Part shown: positions 12,645 to 24,710 of the stretch, in pieces
Layout of the letters: each line of letters begins with the position of its first letter
How positions within the stretch are numbered: position 1 is the first letter of the stretch
Assembly: GCA_022575985.1 (NCBI GenBank)
Contig: JAKSXM010000142.1
Location: 1,798,001 to 1,862,000 of the forward strand
DNA: 64,000 nt
Reading direction: 5' to 3'
Source: Anagrus nilaparvatae
Taxonomy: Eukaryota; Arthropoda; Insecta; Hymenoptera; Mymaridae
Notes under the pieces: model-generated
What the model saw: the letters and a program-made list of their open reading frames with translations, nothing else
Told to the model about the DNA's origin: nothing
The model's database searches: none
Translations under genes and position numbers: made by a program

Positions 12645-13425
12645 TATAATAATTATATACATTGTGCATATTTTAGCTTATTTGATATTATGATTCTCCA
12701 TGTTTGAAATACAATAATTTCTACTAGAAATCATAACAAATTTTTTAATTTTATTCTATCAAAAAAATTTGTCATACCTGATTTTAAAGTTGACATTTTA
12801 GGCTATAAATTATGGTCATATTATAACCAAAAATTAAAAAATGCATTGTTGAGTAAGCATTATGGAATATAAATCATGAAAATTCATTTTATTAAGAAAA
12901 AAAGCATCTTGCAAGAATATCTAAAATTGATGTAGAAAAAACTAAAACCTAAGTTATATCTTGATAAATATTTATAGTACAGTCTTCTGCAGCTAATTGC
13001 CAATCCATGAGTCTACTCTACTCTTTATTATCTATTTGCTCATAATAGGTAATAATTTTTAGGAGCAGGAATTTACCCTGAAAAAACCATTTTTGAGCCC
13101 CCTTCCCTTATGATTTAATTTAGCAAGTACCTGCCAAAGCATGAATTTTTATTAAAAAAATTTTAAGTCTATATAATATTTGAAACAATCATGAAAAATT
13201 AAAATTTGATTTATGGATTTTTTTTTTTTATTATTGTTGTTCATTTTTAAATTCATAGTTATTAAATAAAATTGCATAGCATGTCCTTATGGTTTTAAAT
13301 CAATAATTCAATATGTCGTGATAATAATAATCGTTTGTACAAAAGTTTATTTTACAATGTTAGGTGCTAGCTAGGTGACCTTAGTGTAATTTTGCAATTT
13401 GTTTTTAGAGCTGTTGAAAAGTGGG
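12645..13425. other. Intergenic DNA between L2 and L3
   Basis: AT-rich with no recognised gene or repeat. Confidence 0.4.
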
Positions 13426-13429
13426 ATTT

Positions 13430-13470
13430 CACCAAATTTTTAAATTTTATAAAAGGCTGAGAATTTAAAG
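13430..13470 (+). other. Probable non-coding first exon of L3 (3' end)
   Basis: It ends AGGCTGAGAATTTAAAG|GTAAAC, the leader signature shared with the other array members. TTATAAAAGG lies within it at about 13447, too close to the donor to be a normal TATA box for this exon. The partner acceptor is CAG|ATAAAATAAA at 14378. Confidence 0.5.
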
Positions 13471-14394
13471 GTAAACAGTTTTGATAATTTATTAATTTCA
13501 AATTTTAACTACCTATTTTAAAGAATTTTTTAAATATTTTTTTGTTAGTCGTATTACTTTAAAATTAATTTGGTACCTTAAAAATAATTTTTCTTAAATT
13601 TTAATTTTTTGCGCATAGAACTATATTTATTTTATAAGCGCATTTATGTAAACATTTATAATAATTTTTGAAATATTGATTTTTCTTTTATTATTTTATT
13701 TTGCACTGTAAAGTATTAACATTTTTTTATGAAACTACGTATAATGATGGCCCATAAGGTTCGCATGCATTGAAGTCTTCCCTCGTTTTTATCATTGATG
13801 GATATGTTTTACGAATAAATAAGTCATTTGTTCTAAAAAAGTCCTCGTTGCCTACTATAACCATTTTTGTCCTGTTTACGGTAATTTTCAATGTTAATAA
13901 AAAACATTTCTGTATTAATTGGTTTTATGTTTTTTGATGTGGGGATCCTGAAAATTTTTGTCATTTATTCGAAAGATCGTCCTATTATCCGCTACAACCA
14001 ACTTTTGCGAAAATTGTTGAAATTGATTAAAAACTAATTGCAGCAAAGAACGCAACTATAAAAGTACCAAAAGATTCGTGATCCTTACATCATAAAACAT
14101 AAACACGAATAAAAGAAAAGTTTCACAAAAATTCGCGAAAAAAGGGCTATAACGGTAAACGGGACCATTTGCGCAAAAAAATCCGCAAAACACAATCTTA
14201 TAATTCTTATTAGAGTTCTTATTGTACCATTTCCGCCAAAGTTGGATATTATTTTCGAATTCAGAGACCCAAAAAAACATAAATAATTGTTGAAAATTTT
14301 TATAAACCTAAAAATGATTACGAAATAAAAGTTTACACCTGTACTATAATTTCGGAATGACTAAACTTATTTTTCAGATAAAATAAAATATTAA

Positions 14395-15069
14395 ATGGAT
14401 TACGGAAAAAATGCTGTACCACCATCAGCCCCTGATTACCCGACAGCTTCGGCACCACCAGCTTATAGTATGAATGAATCATATTTTAGAGGTAAAAAAA
14501 TATTTTATATATGATCTCTAATAGGTAATAAGTGTAAAATCTTAGTAAAATCTCCTTAAATAAAGTCCCAAAAAAAAATTAATCAATACCCCAAGTAGGC
14601 GTATCAAAAACTAAAATGGAAAAAAAAAATTTCAAAAAAATTCAGTTTTTAAATATTTTTGAGTCCGAATCCATTTGATTTAAAATGATTCAAAATTTAT
14701 AGTAAGTACTATTTTTTTATGAATTTTTTTAAGGATCAACTACTGTAATTGCCGCAGTACCTGAAAAGTTTGGACCACATCCTCAGTCTTCTGTTTGCCC
14801 TAATTGCCGAATTTCCGTAGTTACAAATACTAAATCCGAGGTTACCAAAAAAACTCATATAATGGCATTATTTTTATGTTTAATAGGGTATGTTAAATTT
14901 TATTAAAAATATACAAAACATGTGTATATTTTCAATAATTTATTTTTGTTCACTTTACAGATGCATTTGCTGTGCACCATGCGTTTACTGCTCAGATTCC
15001 TGCTTAGGTACAAGGCATTACTGCCCAAGCTGCAAGATTAATTTGGGACAATTTGATAACTGGAGTTAA
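14395..15069 (+). CDS. L3: LITAF-domain protein with PPxY motif, 119 aa
   Basis: Exons are 14395-14491, 14734-14887 and 14961-15069; the sum is 360 nt. The N-terminal tail is proline-rich and contains PPAY, a PPxY motif of the kind bound by WW-domain ubiquitin ligases of the NEDD4 family in mammalian LITAF. The domain has CPNC, KKTHIIMALFLCL, CICCAPCVYC and HYCPSC, all intact, followed by INLGQFDNWS. It is very close to L1 in the domain. It is likely a tail-anchored-like endosomal membrane protein by family knowledge; the trafficking role is inferred. Confidence 0.92.
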
Positions 15070-15399
15070 AGTAAACATTATTTCCAGCACTACAATAAAA
15101 ATTTTCTGTATTTTTAATAAGTTATAAAATTAACAAAAAGCAAAAAAATGTTTTTAAATTTGCAGTAAATGTTCAACAATGTTCGTTTCTGTTCATTATC
15201 TTTTTAAAACAACATTGTATAAAGTTTTTAACCTACAGACACAAAGTAACATGCATATATATTAGTGTATTACAATACACGATTCCACAGTTAACTTTTT
15301 GCAATATGCTTGTAAAATAAGTGATAGTAAAGACGATAAGATTAGTTGGAAAATTTTAAATTTTTTTCAGTCGGTATTATTTATTAGTCAATTGCAAGA

Positions 15400-15439
15400 T
15401 TAAAGTGTATTTTCTATCATTTTTGCTGAAAATTCATAG
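15400..15439 (+). other. Probable non-coding first exon of L4 (3' end)
   Basis: It reads TTTGCTGAAAATTCATAG|GTAATA, close to the L9 leader TTTGCTGAAAATTTTAAG|GTAAAA. If it is the L4 leader, its partner acceptor is CAG|ATAACCAA at 23904, giving a 5' UTR intron of about 8.5 kb. No better candidate was seen nearer to L4. Confidence 0.35.
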
Positions 15440-16260
15440 GTAATAATATTTTTGAATTACTGTTTTGAAAATAAAGAAAATGAAGAAAATAAAAATTTAT
15501 TATTTATTTTCATTTACTTATTCATACAAAGAATGCAATCTTAAAAAGTGCAGCATATGTTTCATGTGAAAAATATTTTTTTAATAATTACAGTTTATGA
15601 AATTTAACAAATGAAACTTTTAAAAATTGATTGATTTATGTGTTTTTAAATTATTTATTGCTTTTGAACAGTTCGAAATAATGACTAAAAATTTCTATTT
15701 GTTCTGTAATAGGAATCAAATTTCCTACATTGTTTCACCTGTTCAACACATATTTTGTCGTTAAAACCAAAAAAAGATTGCCCGAAAGTAAGAAAGTAGA
15801 TCTTTTTTGCAGCTTATAATGAAAAAATGTTTATTTATCAAAAAAAGTTATCAAAAAGTGTATTTTTTAAAAAATAGTATATTTGAAATATCGATTATAT
15901 TTTTTGATAAATAATTTTTTAACTTTTCTGCGTCTCAATAATTTTTAAATAAATAATTATTTATGTACTGATCAGGTAATTATTTATAATTATTTTTAAT
16001 TTTTTCTTTGTACAATTTTTAGTGTCATGTTAAAATGTGTTGTTAATATACACTTTAACAGTAACACTAGAGGAAATAGAATTATGTAAACAAAAATATA
16101 GGCGATTGCTATCATCGAAAAAAAATACAAAATCGTCTCTAATTTAAAAAAAATGACGTCAACTTATTTTGCAAAATGATAAAAAATAAGTGTCACTCTG
16201 GAAACTAAAGTATAAATTATTCAAACTATTTTGATTTTTTGTTATTTTTCTATGTTAAAT
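15440..16260. other. Intronic or intergenic DNA, nothing recognised
   Basis: AT-rich sequence after the proposed L4 leader. AATAAA near 15093 and further on would serve L3. No other feature. Confidence 0.4.
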
Positions 16261-17720
16261 ATTTACCACATTTTTGATCGGTCAAAATTTATTTTTTGAT
16301 TTTTTGGTATATAAGCACGTTTTGAGACCTCAGGAAGCTAAAAAACCGGTTTTTAAAAAAAGTCTGTATGTGTGTATGTGTGTGTGTACGTACGTATGTA
16401 ATCGCTGATATTTCACAAACATTATGGAATTAAGACCTAATTTTTTTTTCAAAAATTTTTTCACCAAAAAAGCTCGAGGTACTTTTTTTTTTTTTTAATT
16501 TGGATGTAATACCTCATTTATTTCCATGAAAGTACTTATATTTGAAAGTATGGTTTTCACATGATATCTCTAATCGGATACTTAATTTTCTGAAAATTTT
16601 TTTCACAAAAAAATACAAAAAATACCAATCTTTTTTTTCTTTTTGGACGTAGTACCTAATTTATTTCCATGGAAGTACTAGTTTTAGAAATATCGTTTAT
16701 TGTAATTTTTTGGACCTAATACTAAATTTTTGTCGCCAAAAAATACAAAAACGCCAAAATTTTTTTTATTTTAGGACGTAATACTTAATTTTTTCCTATG
16801 AAAGTACGAATATCTAGAATTATCGTTTGTAAAGGATTTCTCCATCTGATACATAATTTTTCGAAATTTTTAAAAAAAAATTTTTTACATAAAATAATTA
16901 AAAAAATACCATAATTTTTTTTCTTTTTGGACGTAGTACCTCATTTTTTCCCATGAAAGTACTGATATCTAGAAGTATCTTTTTTACTCGATATCTCGAA
17001 TCTTATAATTTATTTATTGAAAATTTTTTTCTCAAAATTTTTTTCACCAAAAAATACAAAAAATACCAATTTTTTTTTTCTTTATGGACGCAGTACTTAA
17101 TTTATTTCTGTGGAAGTACTAGTTTTAGAAATATCATTTATAGTAATTTTTTGGACCTGATACTTAATTTTTTCAAAATTTTTTTCTCAAAATTTTTGTT
17201 GCCAAAAAATACAAAAACCGCCAAAATTTTTTTTATTTTAGGACGTAATACTTAATTTTTTCCTATGAAAGTATGAATATCTAGAATTATCGTTTGTAAA
17301 GGATTTCTCCATCTGATACATAATTTTGCGAAATTTTTTTTTTTTTTTAATTTTTTACATAAAATAATTAAAAAAATAGCATAATTTTTTTTCTTTTTGG
17401 ACGTAGTACCTCATTTTTTTCCATGAAAGTACTAATATGTAGAATTATCTTTTTAACTGGATATAAACAATCTGATACCTAATTTTTTTTCGAAATTTTC
17501 TTTTAAAATTTTTCACATAAAAAAGTTAAAAAAATATCTTTTTATTGATGTTTGAAAATTTTTTGGGTATCAGGAGAAAGTTTATCCACTTTCTTTATCA
17601 AATTTAGAATATTTGTTACAATTATTCTAATATTTTAATTTTTTATTAGGTAAAATAGAATATTGACAACATTTTGTTATTGCTAATGAGGAACCATAGT
17701 GCCAATTACTTGGCAGGGTA
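16261..17720. repeat. Diverged tandem repeat, family A, copy 2
   Basis: It opens with a segment ending in a GT microsatellite (about 16367-16400) whose reverse complement recurs at 60.55-60.69 kb (TTAGCTTCCTG and CAAAACGT shared). Then come about six units with 'GGACGTAGTACCTAATTT', 'CCATG(A/G)AAGTACT' and 'CACCAAAAAATACAAAAA'. It closes with the TTGCTAATGAGGAACCATAG flank also found at 1.58 kb. Short open frames inside are repeat by-products. Confidence 0.75.
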
Positions 17721-17932
17721 TTTTGCAAATTGAAAACTAAACTAACGAAATTTTTTTAACTTATAATTCTTGATATGATAAATAAAGCTTAATTTTTATA
17801 TTGAAAATAGATTAAATCCATAAAACTTTTATCATTTAAGCTTTTATGAGCAAAGAAAATTTTATGTCATATTCAGTTTTACTTTTAATAAAATAAATGA
17901 CTCATTTACAAATAAATAAAAACTGATAAAAG

Positions 17933-17973
<41 letters not shown>

Positions 17974-17978
17974 TTTTT
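17933..17978. repeat. Long A-tract followed by T-tract
   Basis: About 37 A residues are followed directly by 9 T. It may be a poly(A) relic of retroposition or simple slippage; no attached element was recognised. Confidence 0.8.
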
Positions 17979-18564
17979 GCTAAACAATACATACATATAT
18001 TTTATTTTTGTAATATTTATTCTAAACGAAAAGAAAATATGTTTTAAAAAATACAATAATCCTGATAAAAATGTTTGTATTGTAGTTTTGTAAATTTTAT
18101 TCTTTTGTATTCACTGTAAAAAAAACTCCGGTGATTTTTCGACAAAATTGGTAAATTTACTAAAATTTAGTAAATTTTCGAAAAAATTCGCAATGTATCG
18201 AAAAAAATCGGAAATTTACTAATATTTGTAAATTTGCGAAAAAATAGTAAATTAATAATTTTTTTTTTCGTAAATTTTCGACAAAATCGTAAATTTACAA
18301 CTATGTCGTAATTTTACGATTTTTGTAGAAAAATTGCAAATTTTAATCGAAAATTTGCGACAAACAATTGTGAAATTACAAGTCCTATTTTTCGTACCCA
18401 AAAACGCATAGCAAACCATTTAGAGTCATAAAATAATGTTTTTTTATTTTATACCATACTTAAGTACGCTCCGTCATTTGAATTTCCGAATAAAGACATA
18501 TACAGTTTGTTAGAGGAATGTCTCAGGAATCGAATGATATGGGCCATATAGTCGATAGTGATTG

Positions 18565-19135
18565 CCAGAGAAAAACTACTCAAGAACAATAAAAAACTTT
18601 TCTTTTGACAATGAAATTTAGCCAAGTTATCGTCAATTTACTATTTTACTCAAATTTTTCTTAAAAAAGACATTAAAAAAAGTCTGTTTCTGAACTTAAA
18701 ATATGCGTTATTCCCTTGATTATTATGGTAAAATACTCATTTTTTTTTTAAATCGTTTACTTTTTCCCTGAGTATTTACTTCTTCAAGAAAAGAATAATT
18801 TTTTACCACATTTCAACATTTAGGTCAAAAACCAATGAAAAGCTGTGTTAAATAAATTTGGCTAATTACAGTTTTCAAAGGTTTCTGACCTAAAAATTAA
18901 AATTTTGTGAACAAAAATGATTTTTTTTTTGAAGAAATGAATACCCAGGGAAAAATTTATCAATTTTTAAAAAAAAGTTATTATTTTACGATGAAAATCA
19001 AACAAGTCAGAAATAGGCATTTTTCAATATAAAACTTTGAGTAAAATCTTACATTGACGACAACTCGGCTAAATTTCATCGTAAAAAGAAAAGTTTTTTT
19101 TTCTTCTTGAGTAGTTTTTCCCTGGAAATCAGATT
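18565..19135. repeat. Internal palindrome 1 of the giant foldback element
   Basis: 'GAAAAACTACTCAAGAA' and 'GAAATTTAGCCAAGTTATCG' on the left are matched by diverged reverse complements at about 19055-19130 (CGACAACTCGGCTAAATTTC; TTCTTGAGTAGTTTTTC). The axis is near 18850. Confidence 0.65.
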
Positions 19136-19429
19136 TTGTCATCTATTATTTTAAATTTTAATTAACAAAAAAGTAATTTTTATCTTGATTAATGAAGTTA
19201 TCGCCTATTTTATTTTTCTTAAATTATTTTGGGTTGCTCAGATACGAAAAACACGGTTTTCGACATAAAAATGGCAAAATCTTTTTGGCATCCATCGCCG
19301 ATTCCGTGATAACGTTTTTTTTTGCATTCTATAGGTTGCAAACTATCAGAAAATCATGGTGGTAATCGTTGCCTCTTAAATTTTTTTTTTTCATTTTTAG
19401 TGCTCATAAAACGTATTTTCTCGTAGAAA

Positions 19430-21375
19430 TGCACATAAATTAGGCATTATTTTTTTTTTACTACTTAACTTGGACAAAAAACTGAAGAAAAAAAAAATTT
19501 GAAGGCGCATCGATATAACCCGTTTTTTCAGGTAGTTTGAACCTTCAGAAAACCAAAATAAAAAGTGAACAAGAAATCGGCGATAGATGCCAAAAATATT
19601 TTTCCACTTTTATGTCAAAAACTGCCTTTTTTCGTAACTGATTTTCGAAAATTTTTATTTCAGGGGTTATTCGCGGTATTTTTAGGGATATTTGTTTGTG
19701 ACAAGTTAAAAAAAGTTCAAAACTAACACAAACAAGGATTTAGCATCAGTTTTTAACAATATTTTGACATTTATAAGCTTGAAATGTAAAAAGTATTTAT
19801 TTTTTGCTTTTTTTCAAATTTTGTTTTATTACTTTTTCTTGCACCTTAGGCTTGTCTATTTTAATATTTTGTCTATTTTATTTTTATCTCAAAAAATATA
19901 TTTTTCCAAGCAAATAAAACTCCATTAATGATTATGGGCCCAAATATTTTTCATTTTTACACGTTTATTACCAATTTTTTCAATTTTATACAATACGTAA
20001 TTTTTGACCGTAGCTGTAGAATTAAATTAAAAGGGGAGTTCAATACATTTGGAACACCAAATTATAACAAATGGTTATGAATGAGTTTATTATGTTGAAA
20101 AAAGATGCCGGCTACTCTCCGTTCATTCCAAAGGGCCATCTGAGCCTAGAAACGCAGGGCTCAATGAAATAGGGTTTTTTGGTAATTTTCAATGAGACGC
20201 TAAGACCTTACAAGTTAACTTAAACTCTTTTACTCTTTTCTTTGGTTGGTTTCATTTTTTTGGTGTAAATACCACTTTTCAAACGCCGTAAACCGTAATT
20301 TATTATCATTAATCCTCTCATCACTATAGCCAATTAACCAAATAGTCATTTTTGGTTAAAAATTACCTATTTTTAAATTGCTGCCAAATTTGTAATTTTT
20401 GACGAAAATGGGTTTTATATGTCTCAAAATATTTCCACAAGCTTCAAATTTCCAAAAATTCTTTACTCTACTTTTTTGATTTATTTAATCATCAGATATA
20501 TGATAATTAGAAGTCGGAGTCCCAATTATATATGAAGGTTACTTTGGCGGCGAGATCTAGCGGCGAAACGTACGGAAGACTATACGCGTCCAGTAAAATA
20601 CTCAATATGAATTTAGTAAAAGAAACTGCAATGAGCCTAATTAGGCATCATTATTGGACATTTATAAGCTCGTAAAAAAATTTTTAGCTTAATCGTATGT
20701 CAGAGATGGGAGATATTGGCCTCAGACCGAGCCTTATCTACAGCCCGTGTATGCTTAGCGGACAAAAATAATTAAGCGAATTCTCAAATTTGGGAAGAGG
20801 TGCCGCAATGAGCCTAAGTAGGCATCATTATTGGACATTCATAAGCTCGTAAAAAATTTTTTAGCTTAATCGTATGTCAGAGATGGGAGATAATGGCCTC
20901 AGACCGAGCCTTATCTACAGCCCGTGTATATGCTTAGCGGACAAAAATAATTAAGCGAATTCTCAAATTTGGGAAGAGGTGCCGCAATGAGCCTAAGTAG
21001 GCATCATTGTTGGGCTTTCCTAAGCCTGTAAAAAAATTTAATAAATGTCATTATATTAAAAATTGATGCTAAATCCTTGCTTGATATTAGTTTTGAACTT
21101 ATTTTAACTTGTCATAAAAAAAAAATCCCTAAAAATACCGCGAAAAACCCCTGAAATAAAAATTTTCGAATATCGGTTAGCTCAGTTACGAAAAAAGGCA
21201 GTTTTTGAGATAAAAGTGGAAAAATCTTTTTGGCACCTATCGCCGATTTCTTGTTCACGATTTTTTTCGGTTTTCTGAAGTTTCAAACTACCTGAAAACA
21301 CGGGTTATATCGATGTGCCTTCAAATTTTTTTTTTCAGTTTTTTGTCCAAGTTAAGTAGTAAAAAAAAAATAATG
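19430..21375. repeat. Internal inverted repeat 2 of the giant foldback element (arms 19430-19765 and 21050-21375)
   Basis: The arms share TTAACTTGGACAAAAAACTG against its complement, CATCGATATAACCCG against CGGGTTATATCGATG, ATCGGCGATAG against its complement, and AAGGATTTAGCATCA against TGATGCTAAATCCTT. A third, diverged copy of part of this module lies in direct orientation near 19280-19400. Confidence 0.7.
20625..21020. repeat. Direct tandem repeat, about 178-bp unit, two full copies plus a partial
   Basis: 'CAATGAGCCTAAxTAGGCATC' begins near 20629, 20806 and 20985 (periods 177 and 179). Units also share 'GGCCTCAGACCGAGCC' and 'ATCTACAGCCCGTGTA' and are nearly identical. They are more GC-rich than the rest of the element. 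Confidence 0.85.
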
Positions 21376-22290
21376 CCTCATATACTAAAAATTATTATCA
21401 AAATTAATTTTTTTTTTTTAAAGTAAAAATGTCCCATTTAAATTATAATTGACTCATCCTGTTTTTACTTATAATAACTTGTTCGTCCAGATTATCCTTT
21501 TTTACGTAATTAAAAATATTTTTTATTCTTAAAATATTAATAATTATATACCTATTTGCTAAAAGAAATGTAGTGAAAAAAAATAAAAGTATTCATCTTT
21601 TCTCATGGTATAAAATCAAAAAACATTATTTTATGACTCTAAATGGTTTGCTATGCGTTTTTGGGTACGAAAAATAGGACTTGTAATTTCACAATTGTTT
21701 GTCGCAAATTTTCGATTAAAATTTGCAATTTTTCTACAAAAATCGTAAAATTACGACATAGTTGTAAATTTACGATTTTGTCGAAAATTTACGAAAAAAT
21801 AAATCGTAAATTTACTATTTTTTCGCAAATTTACAAATATTAGTAAATTTCCGATTTTTTTCGAAAAATTGCGAATTTTTTCGAAAATCTACTAAATTTT
21901 AGTAAATTTACCAATTTTGTCGAAAAATCACCGGAGTTGTTTTTTACAGTGTTCATAAACTAAAAGAAAATTAAAATATAGTAACATGAATATAAAAATC
22001 AAAATTCTAAGAAAATTTACTATTTTTGCCTTCAAATTAACTAAACAAAGTATCAATTTTTACTACGAGTGAACTGTTTTAAAGACTGAACGCAAAGCGA
22101 CACCTTTTAGCAACCAATGTTGAAAGGACCCTATTCCACATTTAATATACGGTGTAAAGTTTCTGCCACTAGTAGATTAGGTCGACGATATATTCTGTGG
22201 GTTGCTGATCAGGAATTTCGGGGTCTTTTCTATGAAAAATGTGCGGAACACCCATAAATTAGCAAAAACTACCCCTAAAAGGGTTATTAA

Positions 22291-22620
22291 CATGGAACAT
22301 GTTTATAGGGAGGGGCTACATTGGAAATCTGAAATTCAAGAGGGGGAGGTCAATTTTGTCTGATTTAGGGGGGGGGGGTCAATTGGGACTTAAAATAATT
22401 TTAATTTTAGGACTTAGAAAAATCAGGTTTTAGGTAAATAGACTGATTTCGATTTAGGGACTTAGAATAATTTCGTAATGGATTATAGAAATATAAGGAT
22501 TTTAGGAGCTAAATATTATTTTTTTTTTGCTTAATAATTTATAAAAGCTTCAAGTTTCATTGGTTGTAAGTTCAGAAACCGGTTGTAAGTTTTTTAAGTT
22601 CCTAAATCGAAATCATTATA
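22291..22620 (+). repeat. G-rich 'GGAACATGTT' repeat, copy 2
   Basis: It starts CATGGAACATGTTTATAGGG and has a run of nine or more G near 22370, then 'GGGACTTA(A/G)AATAATTT' phrases. It belongs to the same family as 11.4, 23.2 and 35.0 kb. The right end is not clear. Confidence 0.6.
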
Positions 22621-23206
22621 GTGTGTAATTTGTGCAAACCAAGTTAAATAATGTAGGCATATACTTTTTTATTATTATTGGTTTTCTAATTAAATGAATT
22701 TGTAACTTTTTTAAATTTTCCAATGTTTGAATGATATTTATTTAATTTTCATAGTTCACTAAAATGATACCCCCATATATTTTTATAAGTACTACTGAAC
22801 CTTATCTACATCCACAAAAGCATTAATTTAATTATATTTTAAGTATTTGCGTTTATTCTTTTATTTGGGCTTATATTTCATAATTTATGCTGGGTTATTC
22901 ATATTACTAATTACCTAAATTGAAATATGAAAAAAAAAATGATAAGAGAATTTCAATATCTTACTATTATCGTTTCAAATATTCAAATATTCTTTGCTAA
23001 AATTAGTATACTGTTTTGAAAATTAGTATACTGTAAATTGAAATTTTAAATTATTAAGAGATATTAAAAATTTTTTTTATTAAAATATGTAAATTAATTA
23101 TAAATCGTAAAACCTATTCTTTAGGCATATCCTAAACACTTATCTAAGTTTTTATTACTGCGTGTTAACAAAAAAATTACTGGAATCAGTTAATCAATCA
23201 AGCTTT

Positions 23207-23400
23207 ATGGAACATGTTTGTAGAGAAGGGGTTCCCTGAAAATCTGAAAATCAAGGAGGGGGGGTCAAAATTTTCCGATTTAGGAGGGGGGGTAAAATAA
23301 TTACGATTTAGGTACCTAGAATAGTATACGCGTTTGGGGAATCAGAATAATTTGGGTTCAGAATCTTAGCATTTAGTAAAGGTGATAATTACAAATTATA
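23207..23400 (+). repeat. G-rich 'GGAACATGTT' repeat, copy 3
   Basis: It starts ATGGAACATGTTTGTAGAGA, followed by GGAGGGGGGGTCAAAATTTT and 'GATTTAGGTACCTAGAATA'. It is more diverged than copy 2. Confidence 0.55.
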
Positions 23401-23918
23401 AAAATAGCAGATTGTATTGTAATTTTTGTGTTTATGTTCAGCTGTAAGTAAACATGAATTTTTATATGGCTATATAGGAAATTATTCTTCCTGGTAAAAT
23501 TTGCTGTAACTTCAGAAAAAATTCTCGATTAAAATTCCAAATATGGTCAAAGCTCAAAATAACAAATGTGCAAAAAGTGAAGAACCCAATAATTTGATTA
23601 AATCTGAAATAACAAAGAATTTATCTTACCAAAATATAATTCAATGCTAATTAGCAAAATTATAAAGTAAATATATAATAATTTGACGTAATTTTATTCA
23701 ATAAATTTTTTATAAAAAGATAAAAAAGATTGCTATATTAATTAAGTAAATAAGAATTGATAACATTTTACTTAAAATTTTACATATTACTATTCCACTT
23801 TAAATTTTTTATCATTTTTAAGATTATTTTTCAAGTTCAAGATTAGTTTTTTATTGTTTAATCCAAAATTAGTAAATTTAATTGAAAATTTTTGTTTTTT
23901 CAGATAACCAATTTTTCA

Positions 23919-24710
23919 ATGGATTATCAAAAAAATGGTGTACCACCACCAGCTCCTGGATTCGTATCATCTCCTGTGCCTCCACCATATTCTAATAATC
24001 CATACCCAGGAGCTCCAACAGGTAAAAATTAAAATATTTATTCATATGGTCACCCACGTAAAAGGATTAAGCTTAATTTTGGTTAAGCTTAATGAATTAA
24101 GCTTACTGGAGTAAGCTTACTGGATTAAGCTTACTGAAGTAAGCTTACGGACTAACCTAAAAAAGCTTAATTTTAAAAATTAAGTATTTTTAGGTTAGTC
24201 CGTAAGCTTAATTTTAAAAATTAAGCCTTTTTAGGTTAGTCCGTAAGCTTACTGAAGTAAGCTTAATCCAGTAAGCTTACTCCATAGTAAGCTTAATTCA
24301 TTAAGCTTAACCAAAATTAAGCTTAATCCTTTTACGTGGGCAAAGACTTTTAAAACATACAATGCGCATTTAGTAATCAAATGTAATTTTTTTAGGCCCA
24401 ACTGTAATAATTACAACTCCAACAATATATGGATCCAATCCTCAATCTTCAGTATGTCCTAATTGTCAAAAAAGTATAATTACAAGAACTGAATTAGAAG
24501 CAACAACCAAAACTCATTTAATGGCATTATTATTATGTTTGGTGTAAGTAAATAAACTTCTTCAAAATATTTATTTTTTTGATTAAAAAATTGTATTTAT
24601 TTTACAGTTGCTGTTGTTTTGCACCATTTGTCTATTGCTCAGAATCTTGTATGGGTGTTAAACACTATTGTCCACATTGTGATACATATTTGGGATTATA
24701 TGACAACTAA
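23919..24710 (+). CDS. L4: LITAF-domain protein with PPxY motif, 117 aa
   Basis: Exons are 23919-24021, 24396-24543 and 24608-24710; the sum is 354 nt and phases agree. The tail is proline-rich with PPPYS, a PPxY motif, like L3. The domain has CPNC, TKTHLMALLLCLV, CCCFAPFVYC and HYCPHC, then TYLGLYDN. The ATG follows AG|ATAACCAATTTTTCA, the array's common leader acceptor. Coding intron 1 contains a 288-bp palindromic element, so this intron is longer than that of L3. The domain is intact; it is presumed to lie on endosomal membranes by family. Confidence 0.92.
24053..24340. mobile_element. Palindromic MITE inside L4 intron (288 bp)
   Basis: It begins CCCACGTAAAAGGATTAAGC and ends with its reverse complement. 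CA flanks both sides, giving a 2-bp target duplication. Almost the whole element is one inverted repeat studded with AAGCTT sites and TAAGCTTACT units. A short central segment (TTAATTTTAAAAATTAAG, GGTTAGTCCG) is duplicated on one side. Confidence 0.85.

Larger units (their letters stand above)
18112..21951. mobile_element. Giant foldback element, 3.84 kb, CACTGTAAAA family
   Basis: Left arm 18112-18457 and right arm 21605-21951 are inverted copies over about 345 bp, including CACTGTAAAAA, ACTCCGGTGATTTTTCGAC and AACGCATAGCAAACCATTT. TT flanks both ends (2-bp target duplication, not the TA of the smaller copies). Inside are two further inverted repeats (about 18565-19135 folding on itself, and 19430-19765 against 21050-21375) and a direct tandem repeat at 20.63-21.02 kb. 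I found no transposase-like frame. It is probably a non-autonomous element enlarged by nested insertion or internal duplication. Confidence 0.8.
21952..23903. other. Rest of the proposed L4 5' UTR intron
   Basis: AT-rich DNA with two copies of the G-rich GGAACATGTT repeat (separate entries). No coding region recognised. Confidence 0.4.
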
